Assembly: GCA_016202645.1 (NCBI GenBank)
Contig: JACQOF010000029.1
Coordinates: 1 to 55,784 of the forward strand
Reading direction: 5' to 3'
Length of the DNA: 55,784 bases
Source of the DNA: a bacterium
GTDB lineage: Bacteria; Lindowbacteria; 2-12-FULL-62-27
In this document: piece after piece, positions 7,632-17,316 of the stretch
Layout of the letters: the number at the start of each line of letters is the position of its first letter
How positions within the stretch are numbered: the first letter of the stretch is position 1
Notes under the pieces: generated by a model
The model's input: only the letters and a program-made list of their open reading frames with translations
The model's database searches: none
What the model was told of the DNA's origin: nothing
Translations under genes and position numbers: made by a program

Positions 7632-8950
7632 CAGATGGCCATCCTCAGCATCCGTGGATTTCGAAGACAAAAAAGAAACAGGGTGCGGCATCCAAAGAGG
7701 GCGGTGAACATGCTGGCGAGGATGCCGACCATGAGCGTGACGGCAAATCCCCGGACCGGCCCGGCGCCGAATTTGTACAGGACGACGGCCGTGATGAAGG
7801 TCGTGAGGTTGGAGTCGAGGATGGTCATGAAGGCCCGTGAAAATCCGGCGTCGACCGCGGTCCTCAGGGTGTGGCCGGAGCGCAATTCCTCCTTGATGCG
7901 TTCATACACCAGGACGTTGGCGTCGACGGCCATGGCGACGGTCAGAAGCAATCCCGCGATTCCCGGAAGCGTCAGGGTTCCGCCCATGAGCGCCATCGAT
8001 CCCAGCACCAGAATGATATTCGCCAGAAGGGCCACGGTGGCGATGAGGCCGGCGAACCGATACCACACCACCACAAACCCGACCGTGAGAGCAAACCCGA
8101 GGGCCGACGCCCAGAGGCCCTTGACGATGGAGTCAAGCCCGAGAGACGGCCCGACGGCGCGTTCCTCGATGATCCGGATTTCCGCCGGAAGCGCGCCGGC
8201 GTTGAGGACGACCGCGAGATCTTTGGCCTCCTCCATCGTAAACCGCCCCTCAATGACTCCGTGCCCGCCCAGAATCGCGCTTCGAATGACCGGCGCCGAT
8301 TGAACGACTCCGTCGAGGATGATGGCGAGCCGCCGGTTGACGTTCCGGGACGTGATTTCACCGAACTGCGTTGCGCCGGCATCGTTGAAGTTGAAGGCGA
8401 TGTTGGGCATGCCGGTGATCTGATCGAATGTCGGATAAGCGCGCTCAAGATTTTCAGCGGTCATGAGGACGCGGCTTTCGACCAATACCGGCCGCGTCTC
8501 CGTCCGCTCGTGGGTCACCGGGTCGCGGATGTCCGTGTGGATGAGTTCGTACCCCTCCGGGACGTTTCCCTCGACAGCGGATGCCAGCAGATCGTCGTTC
8601 ACCAGCCGGAATTCCAGCCGGGCGGTCTTGCCGATGACGGCCTTGGCCCGTTCCGGGTCCTTTTCGCCCGGCAATTCCACCACGATCTTGTTGCTTCCCT
8701 CGCGGCCGATGCCGGGCGAGCTGAGCCCGAACTGGTCGATGCGGTTTCGAATGATCTGCATCGCCTTGTCGACTTCCTCCTCCACCTTGTCTTCCGGAAT
8801 ATGTTCGGTTTCGACTTCCATTGAAAGAAGGATTCCGCCTTTGAGGTCCAGGCCGAGTTTGATTTTGTCCTGCAAGGGATACATCGAGAGGTATGCGCCG
8901 ATCATGACGAAGGCGAGAATCGCGAAGCGCGGCGCGAGCGACCGGTTCAT
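7631..8950 (-). CDS. secD: Protein translocase subunit SecD
   Basis: 439 residues. Landmarks in order: helix 1, KLGLDLKGGILLSMEVET with the DLKGG signature, RNRIDQFGLSSPGI, the P1 head domain with IAFNFNDAGATQFGEIT, then RIIEERAVGPSLGLDSI before helix 2, and ERIKEELRSGHTLRTAVDAGF followed by SRAFMTILDSNLTTFITA in the membrane part. It acts with SecF at the periplasmic face of SecYEG. The start ATG shares one base with the stop of the upstream gene (TGATG), and the stop overlaps secF. The P1 domain is short, as in many non-proteobacterial SecD proteins. Confidence 0.96.
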   Translation of the reverse strand: MNRSLAPRFAILAFVMIGAYLSMYPLQDKIKLGLDLKGGILLSMEVETEHIPEDKVEEEVDKAMQIIRNRIDQFGLSSPGIGREGSNKIVVELPGEKDPERAKAVIGKTARLEFRLVNDDLLASAVEGNVPEGYELIHTDIRDPVTHERTETRPVLVESRVLMTAENLERAYPTFDQITGMPNIAFNFNDAGATQFGEITSRNVNRRLAIILDGVVQSAPVIRSAILGGHGVIEGRFTMEEAKDLAVVLNAGALPAEIRIIEERAVGPSLGLDSIVKGLWASALGFALTVGFVVVWYRFAGLIATVALLANIILVLGSMALMGGTLTLPGIAGLLLTVAMAVDANVLVYERIKEELRSGHTLRTAVDAGFSRAFMTILDSNLTTFITAVVLYKFGAGPVRGFAVTLMVGILASMFTALFGCRTLFLFCLRNPRMLRMAI

Positions 8951-10146
8951 CAGGCGGCGCGCCCCCCGGCCGTCTGGTACCGGCTGAGCCGCGCGATGTC
9001 CAGCACGAGCCGGACCTCTCCCTCGCCCAAACTCAGTTTCCCGGCGATCGTCTCGGCGGTCTCGCCCGCTCCGGCCAGCATCACGACTTCGCGGTAGACG
9101 CCTTCGGCCAGTTCCGGCGGCAGAAGAAAAATGTTCGGTTCCTCAGCCGTGTCTGGCGGTGGTATTTCAATGTCTTCGGGTTCGGGCGCGGCCTCTGCGG
9201 CCGGAGCGTAGTACGGCTCGTCTGCTGTTGCGGGTGCGGCGGCAACGGGAACAGGCCTTCGCGCGGCGCGTTTTTGCTGTTCAGCGTAGAGTTTTTTGAA
9301 ATAGGCGCGAGTTTCGGAGTCAATTGCGCTCTGGGATCTGATGTGCGGACGCCGGTGTTTGATCCAGTAGAGAACGGACCCGCCGGCCGCGAGAACGGTG
9401 AGGCTGGCGGCCAGCCACCACCACGGGGTTCCGGTTTCGGATGCCGGGGCGACCGCCGCGGGTTTCACGGCGGGTGACTTCTGAAAATTTTCCAGGTCCC
9501 GCGCCAACGCGTCCATGTCGACGGCGCCTTCGACCTCCGCTACCTGTATGGCCGGTTCAACCGGCCCGGCAGTCGGTTCGATCCGGGCCGGGCCGCCTGA
9601 GGCGGCGGGCCGAGGTGTTGGCGCGTCTGACCATTTCGGTTTCGCCGATTGCCGGACTTCAGCCAGAAGCTTGTCGATGTCGGGCAGGGGCCTCCCCGGT
9701 TTCTTCACCGGTTTGACTTTGGTTTTATCGATGACCTTCGCGGCCGGCGCGGTCTTGCGGCCCTCATCGCCTTTCTTGACTCCGGCCTTCACGGCCGTAG
9801 TCTCCGGCGACTCCGCCTCCGGATCCGCCTCGGGCTGAGGCCCGCCGATTCCCGCCGGCGGCGCGGGCTTGCGCTCGGGCTTCTTGACGGTCAACACAGG
9901 CTTCGGCAGGGGCGGCAGGGCCTCTTTTTCCGGCCAGGGCGATTCATTCGAAAGAAAGAAGAAGGCCTTCCCGGAGGGTTCGGTCTTAAGCTTGCTCTCC
10001 GACGCAAACCCGATGTCCACCTTCGGCTGTTCCCGCGCCACCGCTTCATCCTCCTTCTCGACCGCGATCGTTCGTTCAACGGCGGTCGCCGGGAGGAGAA
10101 TGCCCGCCAGAAGCATGAGGGTGATTGCGGTGAAAAGACGGTTCAC
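8950..10146 (-). CDS. Unknown membrane-anchored Pro/Ala-rich protein with C-terminal helical HTH-like tail
   Basis: 398 residues. A signal peptide ends near residue 22. It is followed by about 200 residues of low-complexity Pro/Ala/Lys/Glu sequence, a membrane helix at about 245-265 (WWWLAASLTVLAAGGSVLYW) preceding a KHRRPH stop-transfer stretch, then a cytoplasmic-side tail. The tail ends with YREVVMLAGAGETAETIAGK and an LSLGEGEVRLVLDIARLSR helix. That ending looks like the DUF2802/DUF6115-type helix-turn-helix tail of membrane-anchored proteins. Its place between a TPR protein and secD, coupled by TGATG to secD, suggests a role at the translocon or cell envelope. The function is unknown. 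Confidence 0.6.
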   Translation of the reverse strand: MNRLFTAITLMLLAGILLPATAVERTIAVEKEDEAVAREQPKVDIGFASESKLKTEPSGKAFFFLSNESPWPEKEALPPLPKPVLTVKKPERKPAPPAGIGGPQPEADPEAESPETTAVKAGVKKGDEGRKTAPAAKVIDKTKVKPVKKPGRPLPDIDKLLAEVRQSAKPKWSDAPTPRPAASGGPARIEPTAGPVEPAIQVAEVEGAVDMDALARDLENFQKSPAVKPAAVAPASETGTPWWWLAASLTVLAAGGSVLYWIKHRRPHIRSQSAIDSETRAYFKKLYAEQQKRAARRPVPVAAAPATADEPYYAPAAEAAPEPEDIEIPPPDTAEEPNIFLLPPELAEGVYREVVMLAGAGETAETIAGKLSLGEGEVRLVLDIARLSRYQTAGGRAA

Positions 10147-10175
10147 GAAGGGAATGGTGTGCGCGGGTCTATAGT

Positions 10176-11315
10176 CTATTTCTTGCGGCGAGCCGCCAGA
10201 ATTTTCTCTTTCATCGGCTTGCCCTCGATCCCGACAATGCCCATCGCCTGCGGCTCATATTTTTCGTTCAGGTCCTTCACCAGGGTCCAGGCCTCCACGG
10301 CCTCCTCGAACCGGCCCATCGCGTAGAGGGTGTTGCCGCGGAAGTCATGAAAGAAATCGACGGTCGGCTCGAGTTCCACGGCTTTGCGGATGGCCGTGAG
10401 GGCTTCGTCGAGTTTTTTCATGGAGTAATAGGCCATGCCGAGGTTGAGGAACGCGTTCGACGCGTCGGGCTGGACCTTGATGACGGCCTGATACTGCGTG
10501 ATGGCGGATTTAAGGTGCTCGGTTGCCTCCGGTTCCTGGTGGTTCTGCGTGAGAAAAATGCCGCGATGGAGGAGCGAATTGCCGAGCATGAATATGCTCG
10601 TCGGGTTCGAATATCCCATTTCGATCGCGCGCCGGAAATTCCGCGCGGAATGCCAGAACTCGGCCTTGTCGCTCCGGAAATCGCCCTGCGCGTAGTAGGC
10701 GCTGCCGAGCCAGAAAAAGAATTCGGCGTTGGAACTGTCCAGCTCGATCGCCTTCGCCAGCATTTCCGCAGCCTTCGCCCATTCGCCCATCTCCAGATAC
10801 GTGCGGCCCATGTAGGCCATCGAGTATGGATTTTTCGGTTCCGCCTCGACGGCCTTGCTGAGGTACCGGAGCGCGGCCGGGTAGTCGCCGAGTTGGAAGT
10901 AGGCAAGGCCGATGCGGTATTGGGCTTCAAAATCGTTCTCGCGGATGCGGAGAATCGGCTCGAATTCCTGGATGGCCTTCCGGTGCGCGCCCTGATCGAG
11001 GAATATCATCCCGATCCGGGTCATGGCCTGGATGTGTTTGGGGTCGAGCCGGACCGCCGCACGGTAGGACTCGATGGCCTTGGCCTCCGCCCGGAGGTTT
11101 TCGAAAGTCCGGCCGAGGAAGAAATGGTATTTGGGGACGTTGGGATTGAGGGCGATGGCCTTGGCGAACTCGACGGCGGACGCCCGGTAATTGTTTTCGA
11201 CGAACTTGCGGAAGCCCTCCTTGTAATAATCCTCGGCCTTCTCGGCGCCGGCCGCGGGCAGGGCGATTGCGGCGGCCGCGATGAGAGGGGCGAGCGCGCG
11301 GACGAGCGGATTCAT
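10176..11315 (-). CDS. Exported tetratricopeptide-repeat protein
   Basis: 379 residues: an Ala-rich signal peptide (first ~23 residues), then about eight TPR units. Clear repeats include DYYKEGFRKFVENNYRASAV, YHFFLGRTFENLRAEAKAIE and NAFLNLGMAYYSMKKLDEAL. TPR solenoids scaffold protein complexes. The gene lies between yajC (ATGA overlap) and the unknown anchored protein 29 bp downstream, so it belongs to the secretion operon and may handle exported substrates in the periplasm. This role is inference from position only. Confidence 0.75.
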   Translation of the reverse strand: MNPLVRALAPLIAAAAIALPAAGAEKAEDYYKEGFRKFVENNYRASAVEFAKAIALNPNVPKYHFFLGRTFENLRAEAKAIESYRAAVRLDPKHIQAMTRIGMIFLDQGAHRKAIQEFEPILRIRENDFEAQYRIGLAYFQLGDYPAALRYLSKAVEAEPKNPYSMAYMGRTYLEMGEWAKAAEMLAKAIELDSSNAEFFFWLGSAYYAQGDFRSDKAEFWHSARNFRRAIEMGYSNPTSIFMLGNSLLHRGIFLTQNHQEPEATEHLKSAITQYQAVIKVQPDASNAFLNLGMAYYSMKKLDEALTAIRKAVELEPTVDFFHDFRGNTLYAMGRFEEAVEAWTLVKDLNEKYEPQAMGIVGIEGKPMKEKILAARRKK

Positions 11316-11644
11316 GACGTTTTTTCCTCCGTTCCCGCCGACAGCTTGCTCGCGATGGATGATTTGGTCATCTTCACGCGGACGTTGTCGGCGATCTTGA
11401 CCACGAAGTGGTCTTCGCGGACGTCCGCCACCTGCGCGTACATGCCGCCGGACGTGACGACGTCATCTCCCTTTTTGAGACCGTCGATCATGACACGGTG
11501 CTCCTCCTGGCGCTTTTTCTGGGGCCGGATGAGCAGAAAATAAAAAATGAAGATGATGAGAATGAACGGCAGAAGCTGAATCAAAATCCCGGGCGCAGGC
11601 GGCGCCGCCCCTTCGGCCGCGTATGCCGGCAACAAAAATTGCAC
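11312..11644 (-). CDS. yajC: Preprotein translocase accessory subunit YajC
   Basis: 110 residues with a single membrane helix (LLPFILIIFIFYFLLIRP) followed directly by the family hallmark RPQKKRQEEHRVMIDGLKKG, then DDVVTSGGMYAQVADV. YajC binds SecDF and the holotranslocon. The gene opens the run yajC-TPR-unknown-secD-secF, an arrangement like the yajC-secD-secF order common in bacteria but with two genes inserted. An AGGGAGG Shine-Dalgarno lies about 9 nt upstream of the ATG. Confidence 0.95.
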   Translation of the reverse strand: MQFLLPAYAAEGAAPPAPGILIQLLPFILIIFIFYFLLIRPQKKRQEEHRVMIDGLKKGDDVVTSGGMYAQVADVREDHFVVKIADNVRVKMTKSSIASKLSAGTEEKTS

Positions 11645-11684
11645 CGTGTCCTACCTCCCTTCCGAATCCTGTTTCTTATCCAAC

Positions 11685-11714
11685 CTTATCGGCATTCAGG
11701 GGATTGTGTCTCAA
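11685..11714 (-). promoter_or_regulatory. Possible promoter of the yajC-secDF operon
   Basis: Read on the minus strand, TTGAGA (11709-11714) and GATAAG (11685-11690) are separated by 18 bp. The -10 region also contains GCCGATAA (11686-11693), identical to a sigma-28 -10 box, but no matching sigma-28 -35 box is present. Both boxes are only partial matches, so this is tentative. Confidence 0.3.
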
Positions 11715-11727
11715 GTCTTTTCGAAGG

Positions 11728-12204
11728 TCAAGCGGAAGCCTCATGGGCGTGGTGCGGGGATACTTCGAGGTCCATGATCCAGGCGTCGGTGGTGTCCTCG
11801 TAGTACTTGAGCCGGACCCCGGCCTTGATGAATCCGAAGCGGCTGTAAAGCCGGATCGCGTCGCGGTTGGTCTCGCGGACTTCCAGCGTGATTTTCCGGA
11901 CACCAAGTTCGCCCGCCTGCCGGATCACTTCCCGGCAGATCAATTCGCCCAGTCCCCGCCGGCGAAGCGGGGGATCGACCGCGAGCGTGACCAGGTGCCC
12001 CTCGTCGACGATTTTCCAAAGAGAATAGTACCCGACGATCCTGTCGTATTCCCGGGCGGTGTTGATATGCGCGAGGGGGTTGTGCAGGATGTCGCGTTCA
12101 AACATGGCCTGCGACCACGGCGAGGGAAAACTTTCCTGCTCGATCCGCAGAACCTCCGGCAGATCCTCAACGGTCATCCGGGAAAAAGTCAGGCGGTCTT
12201 CCAT
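11728..12204 (-). CDS. rimI: Ribosomal-protein-alanine N-acetyltransferase RimI
   Basis: 158 residues, GNAT fold. FSRMTVEDLPEVLRIEQESF and PSPWSQAMFERDI are characteristic of RimI; the acetyl-CoA pyrophosphate loop is RRRGLGELI, followed by ITLEVRETNRDAIRLYSRFG. RimI acetylates the N-terminal alanine of ribosomal protein bS18. It lies 9 bp downstream of tRNA-Gly and 83 bp upstream of yajC on the same strand, so it may be transcribed together with the tRNA. The commonly associated tsaB is not adjacent. Confidence 0.92.
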   Translation of the reverse strand: MEDRLTFSRMTVEDLPEVLRIEQESFPSPWSQAMFERDILHNPLAHINTAREYDRIVGYYSLWKIVDEGHLVTLAVDPPLRRRGLGELICREVIRQAGELGVRKITLEVRETNRDAIRLYSRFGFIKAGVRLKYYEDTTDAWIMDLEVSPHHAHEASA

Positions 12205-12213
12205 TATATTTTA

Positions 12214-12284
12214 AGCGGCTGGCGGGAATCGAACCCGCGGCTCTAGCTTGGAAGGCTAGGGTATTACCATTATACGACAGCCGC
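12214..12284 (-). tRNA. tRNA-Gly (anticodon TCC)
   Basis: The minus strand folds as a full cloverleaf: acceptor stem GCGGCTG/CAGCCGC, D stem GTAT/ATAC around AATGGTA, anticodon stem CTAGC/GCTAG with loop CTTCCAA, and T stem GCGGG/CCCGC with loop TTCGATT. The anticodon TCC reads GGA/GGG glycine codons. It is 71 nt without the CCA end, which is not encoded; the discriminator base is U. rimI follows after 9 bp. Confidence 0.96.
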
Positions 12285-12569
12285 ACGGAAGCGGGGTCCC
12301 GCCTCACCCGCCATGCCATGGATGGCATGGCCTCCAAGGCGGGACAGCCGCACGCCTAGCCGCACTCCTCTTTTCAGCCGTTATCGGCGTCCGAGTATCC
12401 AAAGTAACCTCTTCCCCCCTCCAAGCCTCCCCCTCAAGGGGGGAGGATGTGACAGCAACCGGATTAAAACATATTCCCACATCTCTTGAAAGTCAAATGG
12501 CCTCCGGTTTGGGCTGAGAGCTGAAGGCTGACGGCTGAAAGCTCCAAATGTTTATGATATAGAAATCCC
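12285..12569. other. Gene-free stretch with hairpins and a short-word array
   Basis: No gene is supported. It holds a hairpin (GCCATGCCA/TGGCATGGC, 12310-12331) flanked by CCCGCC...GGCGGG; an 11-bp direct repeat GACAGCCGCAC (12276-12286, inside the 5' end of the tRNA gene, and 12343-12353); an 8-bp perfect hairpin CCTCCCCC/GGGGGAGG (12426-12446); and a degenerate array of GCTGAAAG-like words (about 12509-12542). The array ends just before a TATGAT box (12553-12558) close to the thiolase start. Confidence 0.6.
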
Positions 12570-13850
<1,281 letters not shown>

Positions 13851-13852
13851 CG

Positions 13853-15979
13853 ATGGCCGACTCGAGGGGATTTCGGATTGTGGAGGAAAGCTGGGACAAC
13901 CGTCAGATTGTCCGGCTTGTTTTCGAATCTCCCGACCGACCCGTAAACGTGTTGACGCCGGAAGTCATGTCCGCCCTCGAAGAGGCGTTGTCCCGTTTCC
14001 AGCGGAACCTTCCCTCCGCCCTGATTCTGGAAAGCGCCCTGCCGGACGTTTTCATCGCGGGCGCCGACATCCACGTCATCGAAAAAATCCGAAACGAGGA
14101 CGAAGCGAGAAAACTCAGCCGCGAAGGCCAGGACATTCTCATCAAGCTCCATTCGATTCCCTGCCCGACCTTCGCCGCCATCGACGGCGCCACCCTGGGC
14201 GGCGGGTTGGAAGTCGCGATGTTCTGCGATTACCGGATTGTTTCCGACAATCCCAAGGCCCGCCTCGGCCTGCCCGAAGTCAGTCTCGGCATCATCCCGG
14301 GATTCGGCGGGACGCAGACTCTGCCGCGCCTCGTCGGGTTCCAGGCCGCCCTCGACCTGATTCTGACCGGCCGGCAGATCGACGGACGCCGCGCGAAGAA
14401 ACTCGGGCTGGCGGATAGTTGCGTGCCGCGCGGAATTTTCGCCGGAGAGGTCCGGTCCTTCGTGCTGAAACATCCCAAAAAACATTTCGGGCCCCGCCAT
14501 TCCCCGCCGATGTTTCTCTTCCGAGAAATCGGTTGCTCCCTGGCCAAGCGATCCGTCCTGAAAAAAACGATGGGGAATTATCCCGCACCCCTGCGCGCCA
14601 TCGAAGCCGTGCGGCGCGGCATTTCGAGGCCGCTCTCGGAGGGTCTCAAGATCGAGGCGGACCTCTTCGCCCAGCTTCCCCAGACCCGCGAGTCCCGGAA
14701 CCTGGTGCGGACTTATTTTCAAGTCGAGAAATTCAAGAAACTGACCCTGCCGCACTTGGAGGAAAAACAGCGCTGGGCCAAATCCCACGCCATGCCCAGA
14801 ACCTGCGCCGTCATCGGCGCAGGCACGATGGGCGCGGGCATCGCCTATCAGCTTGCCTCGGCGGGCCTGTCGGTTCGTCTCAAGGACGTTGAACCGAAAT
14901 TCATTCAGAGGGGTCTTGCGGCGGCGGATAAAATCGTGAAAGGCCTTCTGAAAAAAAAGCGCCTGAGCCCGGAAGAGGCGCGTGACATCCTGGGCCGGAT
15001 TCTGCCGACCCTGGACGCCGCTCCGCTCCGCTCGGCGGGCGTTGTCATCGAAGCCGTGATCGAGGACCTGCCGCTGAAGCGCAAAGTTTTTGACGATCTC
15101 GAGAAGGCTGCGCCTGCCGGGGCCATCTTGGCGACGAACACGTCCAGCATTCCCATCGGGAAAATCGCCGCGGACCGGGAATTGTCAGGACGGTATGTGG
15201 GTCTCCATTTTTTCAATCCGGTGGACAAAATGCCGCTGGTGGAGGTCGTCGTTGGAGAAAATACGTCGGACGAGACGACGGCTTTCGCCATCGAGTTCGC
15301 CAAAAAAATCCGCAAGACCCCGATCGTCGTCCGGGATCGCCCCGGCTTTCTCGTTAACCGCCTGCTGATGCCTTATCTCAACGAAGCGGCATTGCTTCTC
15401 AGCGAAGGCGCGCAGACGGCCCGGATCGACCGGACCGCCCGCCAGTTCGGGATGCCGATGGGCCCGCTGATGCTCCTCGACGTGGTGGGGCTTGACGTGG
15501 CGGAAAAAGTCGCCGAAGTTCTGGAGGACGCCTATGGTGAGCGCATGAAACCCTGTTCGGTCATCGGCCGTCTGAGAAAGGAGGGCCGGCTGGGCCAAAA
15601 AAACGGGACCGGGTTTTACACGCACTCCGGCAAATCGAGCGACCCCGATGAAAGTCTCCACGCCGCCGGCGGTCCGGCCGCCGGCATGTCTTGGGAGGAA
15701 ATGATCGACCGGATGATCCTCTGCATGGTGAACGAAGCCGCGCGGGCGCTGGAGGAAGGCATCGTCGCCGACGCGGAAACCCTCGACGTCGGAATGCTCC
15801 TCGGAACAGGCTTCCCCCCCTTCCGCGGCGGCCTCCTCAAATACGCCGACGACCGCGGCATCCCCGTCATCGTCAGCCGGCTCTATACCTTCTCGGAAAA
15901 ATACGGCATGCGCTTCGCCCCGGCCCCGATCCTCGCCGACATGGCCCGGTCGGGCGCACGGTTTCACCCGATCGCCTAG
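13853..15979 (+). CDS. fadJ: Multifunctional enoyl-CoA hydratase / 3-hydroxyacyl-CoA dehydrogenase (FadJ/FadB type)
   Basis: 708 residues. The N-terminal crotonase domain (about 1-190) has FIAGADIHVIEKI (oxyanion hole) and GLPEVSLGIIPGFGGTQTL with the catalytic glutamates. The NAD domain begins near 315 with CAVIGAGTMGAGIAYQLASA, followed by LATNTSSIPI, the catalytic-His segment GLHFFNPVDKMPLVEVV and RPGFLVNRLL. A second dehydrogenase C-domain carries GTGFPPFRGG. It performs hydration and NAD-dependent oxidation of acyl-CoAs and pairs with the thiolase just upstream. The order thiolase then FadJ, 2 bp apart, indicates one operon. No acyl-CoA dehydrogenase or ligase lies beside it. Confidence 0.94.
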   Translation: MADSRGFRIVEESWDNRQIVRLVFESPDRPVNVLTPEVMSALEEALSRFQRNLPSALILESALPDVFIAGADIHVIEKIRNEDEARKLSREGQDILIKLHSIPCPTFAAIDGATLGGGLEVAMFCDYRIVSDNPKARLGLPEVSLGIIPGFGGTQTLPRLVGFQAALDLILTGRQIDGRRAKKLGLADSCVPRGIFAGEVRSFVLKHPKKHFGPRHSPPMFLFREIGCSLAKRSVLKKTMGNYPAPLRAIEAVRRGISRPLSEGLKIEADLFAQLPQTRESRNLVRTYFQVEKFKKLTLPHLEEKQRWAKSHAMPRTCAVIGAGTMGAGIAYQLASAGLSVRLKDVEPKFIQRGLAAADKIVKGLLKKKRLSPEEARDILGRILPTLDAAPLRSAGVVIEAVIEDLPLKRKVFDDLEKAAPAGAILATNTSSIPIGKIAADRELSGRYVGLHFFNPVDKMPLVEVVVGENTSDETTAFAIEFAKKIRKTPIVVRDRPGFLVNRLLMPYLNEAALLLSEGAQTARIDRTARQFGMPMGPLMLLDVVGLDVAEKVAEVLEDAYGERMKPCSVIGRLRKEGRLGQKNGTGFYTHSGKSSDPDESLHAAGGPAAGMSWEEMIDRMILCMVNEAARALEEGIVADAETLDVGMLLGTGFPPFRGGLLKYADDRGIPVIVSRLYTFSEKYGMRFAPAPILADMARSGARFHPIA

Positions 15980-15989
15980 CCGTCCCCTT

Positions 15990-16616
15990 TTACATCGGAC
16001 CGTGCACGGGTATCGAGCTTTCGATCTTTTTTGCGCGCGCAACGCCGAAGAGCGCCGCATAGGCGTCCAGGAAATTCAGCCTGAGGCGGCGTTTGTCGCC
16101 GATGCAGTGGGACATATCCCGCGTGTAGAGTGACGCGAGTCTATCCGGATCGATTGCCACAGCTTTTCCGATGGCGCGGATTCCCTCGATGTCTCGTTCC
16201 TCCCCCCGGACAATCTTCATCAGGATCAGATCGTGGGCTTCCGGAACAGACACGCGCATTCTTTTGAAATCCGCCTCCACGGCAAGCAGGCGTTCCTCAA
16301 ATCCCCACGGCCCGTCGGCGATGCCGACACACTGCACCGGCACCTTTCCGGATCCGGATCTGGCCGCGTTGACTCGCTCGCAGGCATTCATGAATAATTG
16401 ATCGGCTGGGCCATGGGAGTAGGTATCTATGTCTTTGGTTCCATGGCTGGGATCGTATTTGAGAGCGATTCCGCTTCCGCCGATGATAATCACGGATACG
16501 GGATCCGCCGCCGCTGTCCTGCCTCCGCCCGCGAGGATGCCGTCCACCTCTCCCAGAAACGCCAGAATGTCGCCGCGATTGAAAAGCCGGAACCGTTCTC
16601 CGCCTTCAGCCGCCAC
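15990..16616 (-). CDS. Nucleotidyltransferase-like protein (DUF6036/AbiEii-like), possible toxin
   Basis: 208 residues from a GTG start that overlaps the upstream gene by 11 bp. VIIIGGSGIALKY followed by TKDIDTYS matches the GG...DxD core of minimal or AbiEii-type nucleotidyltransferases; PEAHDLILMKIVRGEERD fits the downstream helix of that family. Such proteins are often the toxin half of toxin-antitoxin or phage-defence pairs and transfer nucleotides to tRNA or proteins. The partner gene directly upstream and the strong single promoter suit a two-gene module. It converges on fadJ with a 10-bp gap. The toxin role is inference. Confidence 0.6.
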   Translation of the reverse strand: MAAEGGERFRLFNRGDILAFLGEVDGILAGGGRTAAADPVSVIIIGGSGIALKYDPSHGTKDIDTYSHGPADQLFMNACERVNAARSGSGKVPVQCVGIADGPWGFEERLLAVEADFKRMRVSVPEAHDLILMKIVRGEERDIEGIRAIGKAVAIDPDRLASLYTRDMSHCIGDKRRLRLNFLDAYAALFGVARAKKIESSIPVHGPM

Positions 16617-17223
16617 GGTGCTTCTCCAAAAACGCCTTCAGCCCGTCGTCGTCCATGCGCACCCAGTATCCCCATCGTCGAACCTCTGGCGGCGTCATGA
16701 GCCGGGCTGCCTCCTCCCCGTAGGGTGAAGACTGGCGGGAGTAATAAGCGGGCCGGGTAACGCTGAGCCGGCGGGAAACGCGGAATTTCTCCGCCTTCTT
16801 CACGAGCGCCGGATGGCCGAGCAGGCGGCCAACCCAAGCTGCAAGCATCGCGATACGCCTGTCAACTCCGCGATCCGCCGCCAGATCCCAAAGCCTCTCC
16901 CAATCCATCCGGGTCTTGTTTTTGTAAAGAAGAGCGGCGAGAACACAAAAATAATGACCGCTGCGCTTGGATCTGACGCATGTTTCCACAGTTGCATCCT
17001 CAAGCGTCATGGCATTGTGGGAAGGACCCCATACGGGTGCGCCAAAAAAAGCAAGCGCAGAGCGAAGTCTCCCCTCGGCCGACGTCCAGCGTGATTTGGC
17101 CGCGAGACGCCCCAGCGCACGTCGAGCCTCCGGCGGCATTTTTGAAGTTCTGGCAAGGCCGCCGAGACGGCCCGCCTCCCGCACAGTTAACAACATTGAA
17201 GATCGTCGCCGAGCCTGTTTCAT
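16606..17223 (-). CDS. Unknown protein with N-terminal HTH-like motif, partner of the nucleotidyltransferase
   Basis: 205 residues. Residues 14-45 (VREAGRLGGLARTSKMPPE then RRALGRLAAKSRW) resemble the short GG-LA...RR...AA-RW helix pair found in small DNA-binding or antitoxin-like proteins. The remainder, with many Trp, Tyr and Arg and a central CVLAALLYKNK helix, is not one I recognise. It is the first gene of the two-gene unit and would be the antitoxin/regulator under the toxin-antitoxin reading. The start is uncertain: the ATG at 17223 lies only about 8 bp from the -10 box, giving an essentially leaderless mRNA; Met10 (17196) is the alternative, though neither has a clear Shine-Dalgarno. 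Confidence 0.5.
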   Translation of the reverse strand: MKQARRRSSMLLTVREAGRLGGLARTSKMPPEARRALGRLAAKSRWTSAEGRLRSALAFFGAPVWGPSHNAMTLEDATVETCVRSKRSGHYFCVLAALLYKNKTRMDWERLWDLAADRGVDRRIAMLAAWVGRLLGHPALVKKAEKFRVSRRLSVTRPAYYSRQSSPYGEEAARLMTPPEVRRWGYWVRMDDDGLKAFLEKHRGG

Positions 17224-17230
17224 GATATAT

Positions 17231-17259
17231 ATTATATGCTAAACGCTTGGTAGTTTCAA
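17231..17259 (-). promoter_or_regulatory. Strong sigma-70-type promoter of the putative toxin-antitoxin pair
   Basis: On the minus strand, TTGAAA (17254-17259), a 17-bp spacer and TATAAT (17231-17236). The surrounding AT-rich TATATA tract is unlike the GC-rich neighbourhood. Transcription would begin at about 17224, within a base or two of the ATG at 17223. Confidence 0.65.
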
Positions 17260-17316
17260 TATTTAGAAATGAAATTGGAAAGAGGGGACGGAGTGTTAGT
17301 TTGTTTACTTCAGCCC

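Noticed and set aside
11686-11693. Sigma-28 (flagellar) promoter upstream of yajC, from GCCGATAA
   Set aside because: The upstream -35 region has no resemblance to TAAA(GTTT); one perfect box alone is expected by chance in a window of this size.
17281-17316. Third copy of the TTAGTTTG palindrome downstream of the EEP gene
   Set aside because: Only a half-arm-like GTTAGTTTGTTTA stretch is present with no inverted partner, so it is too weak to list as a repeat copy.
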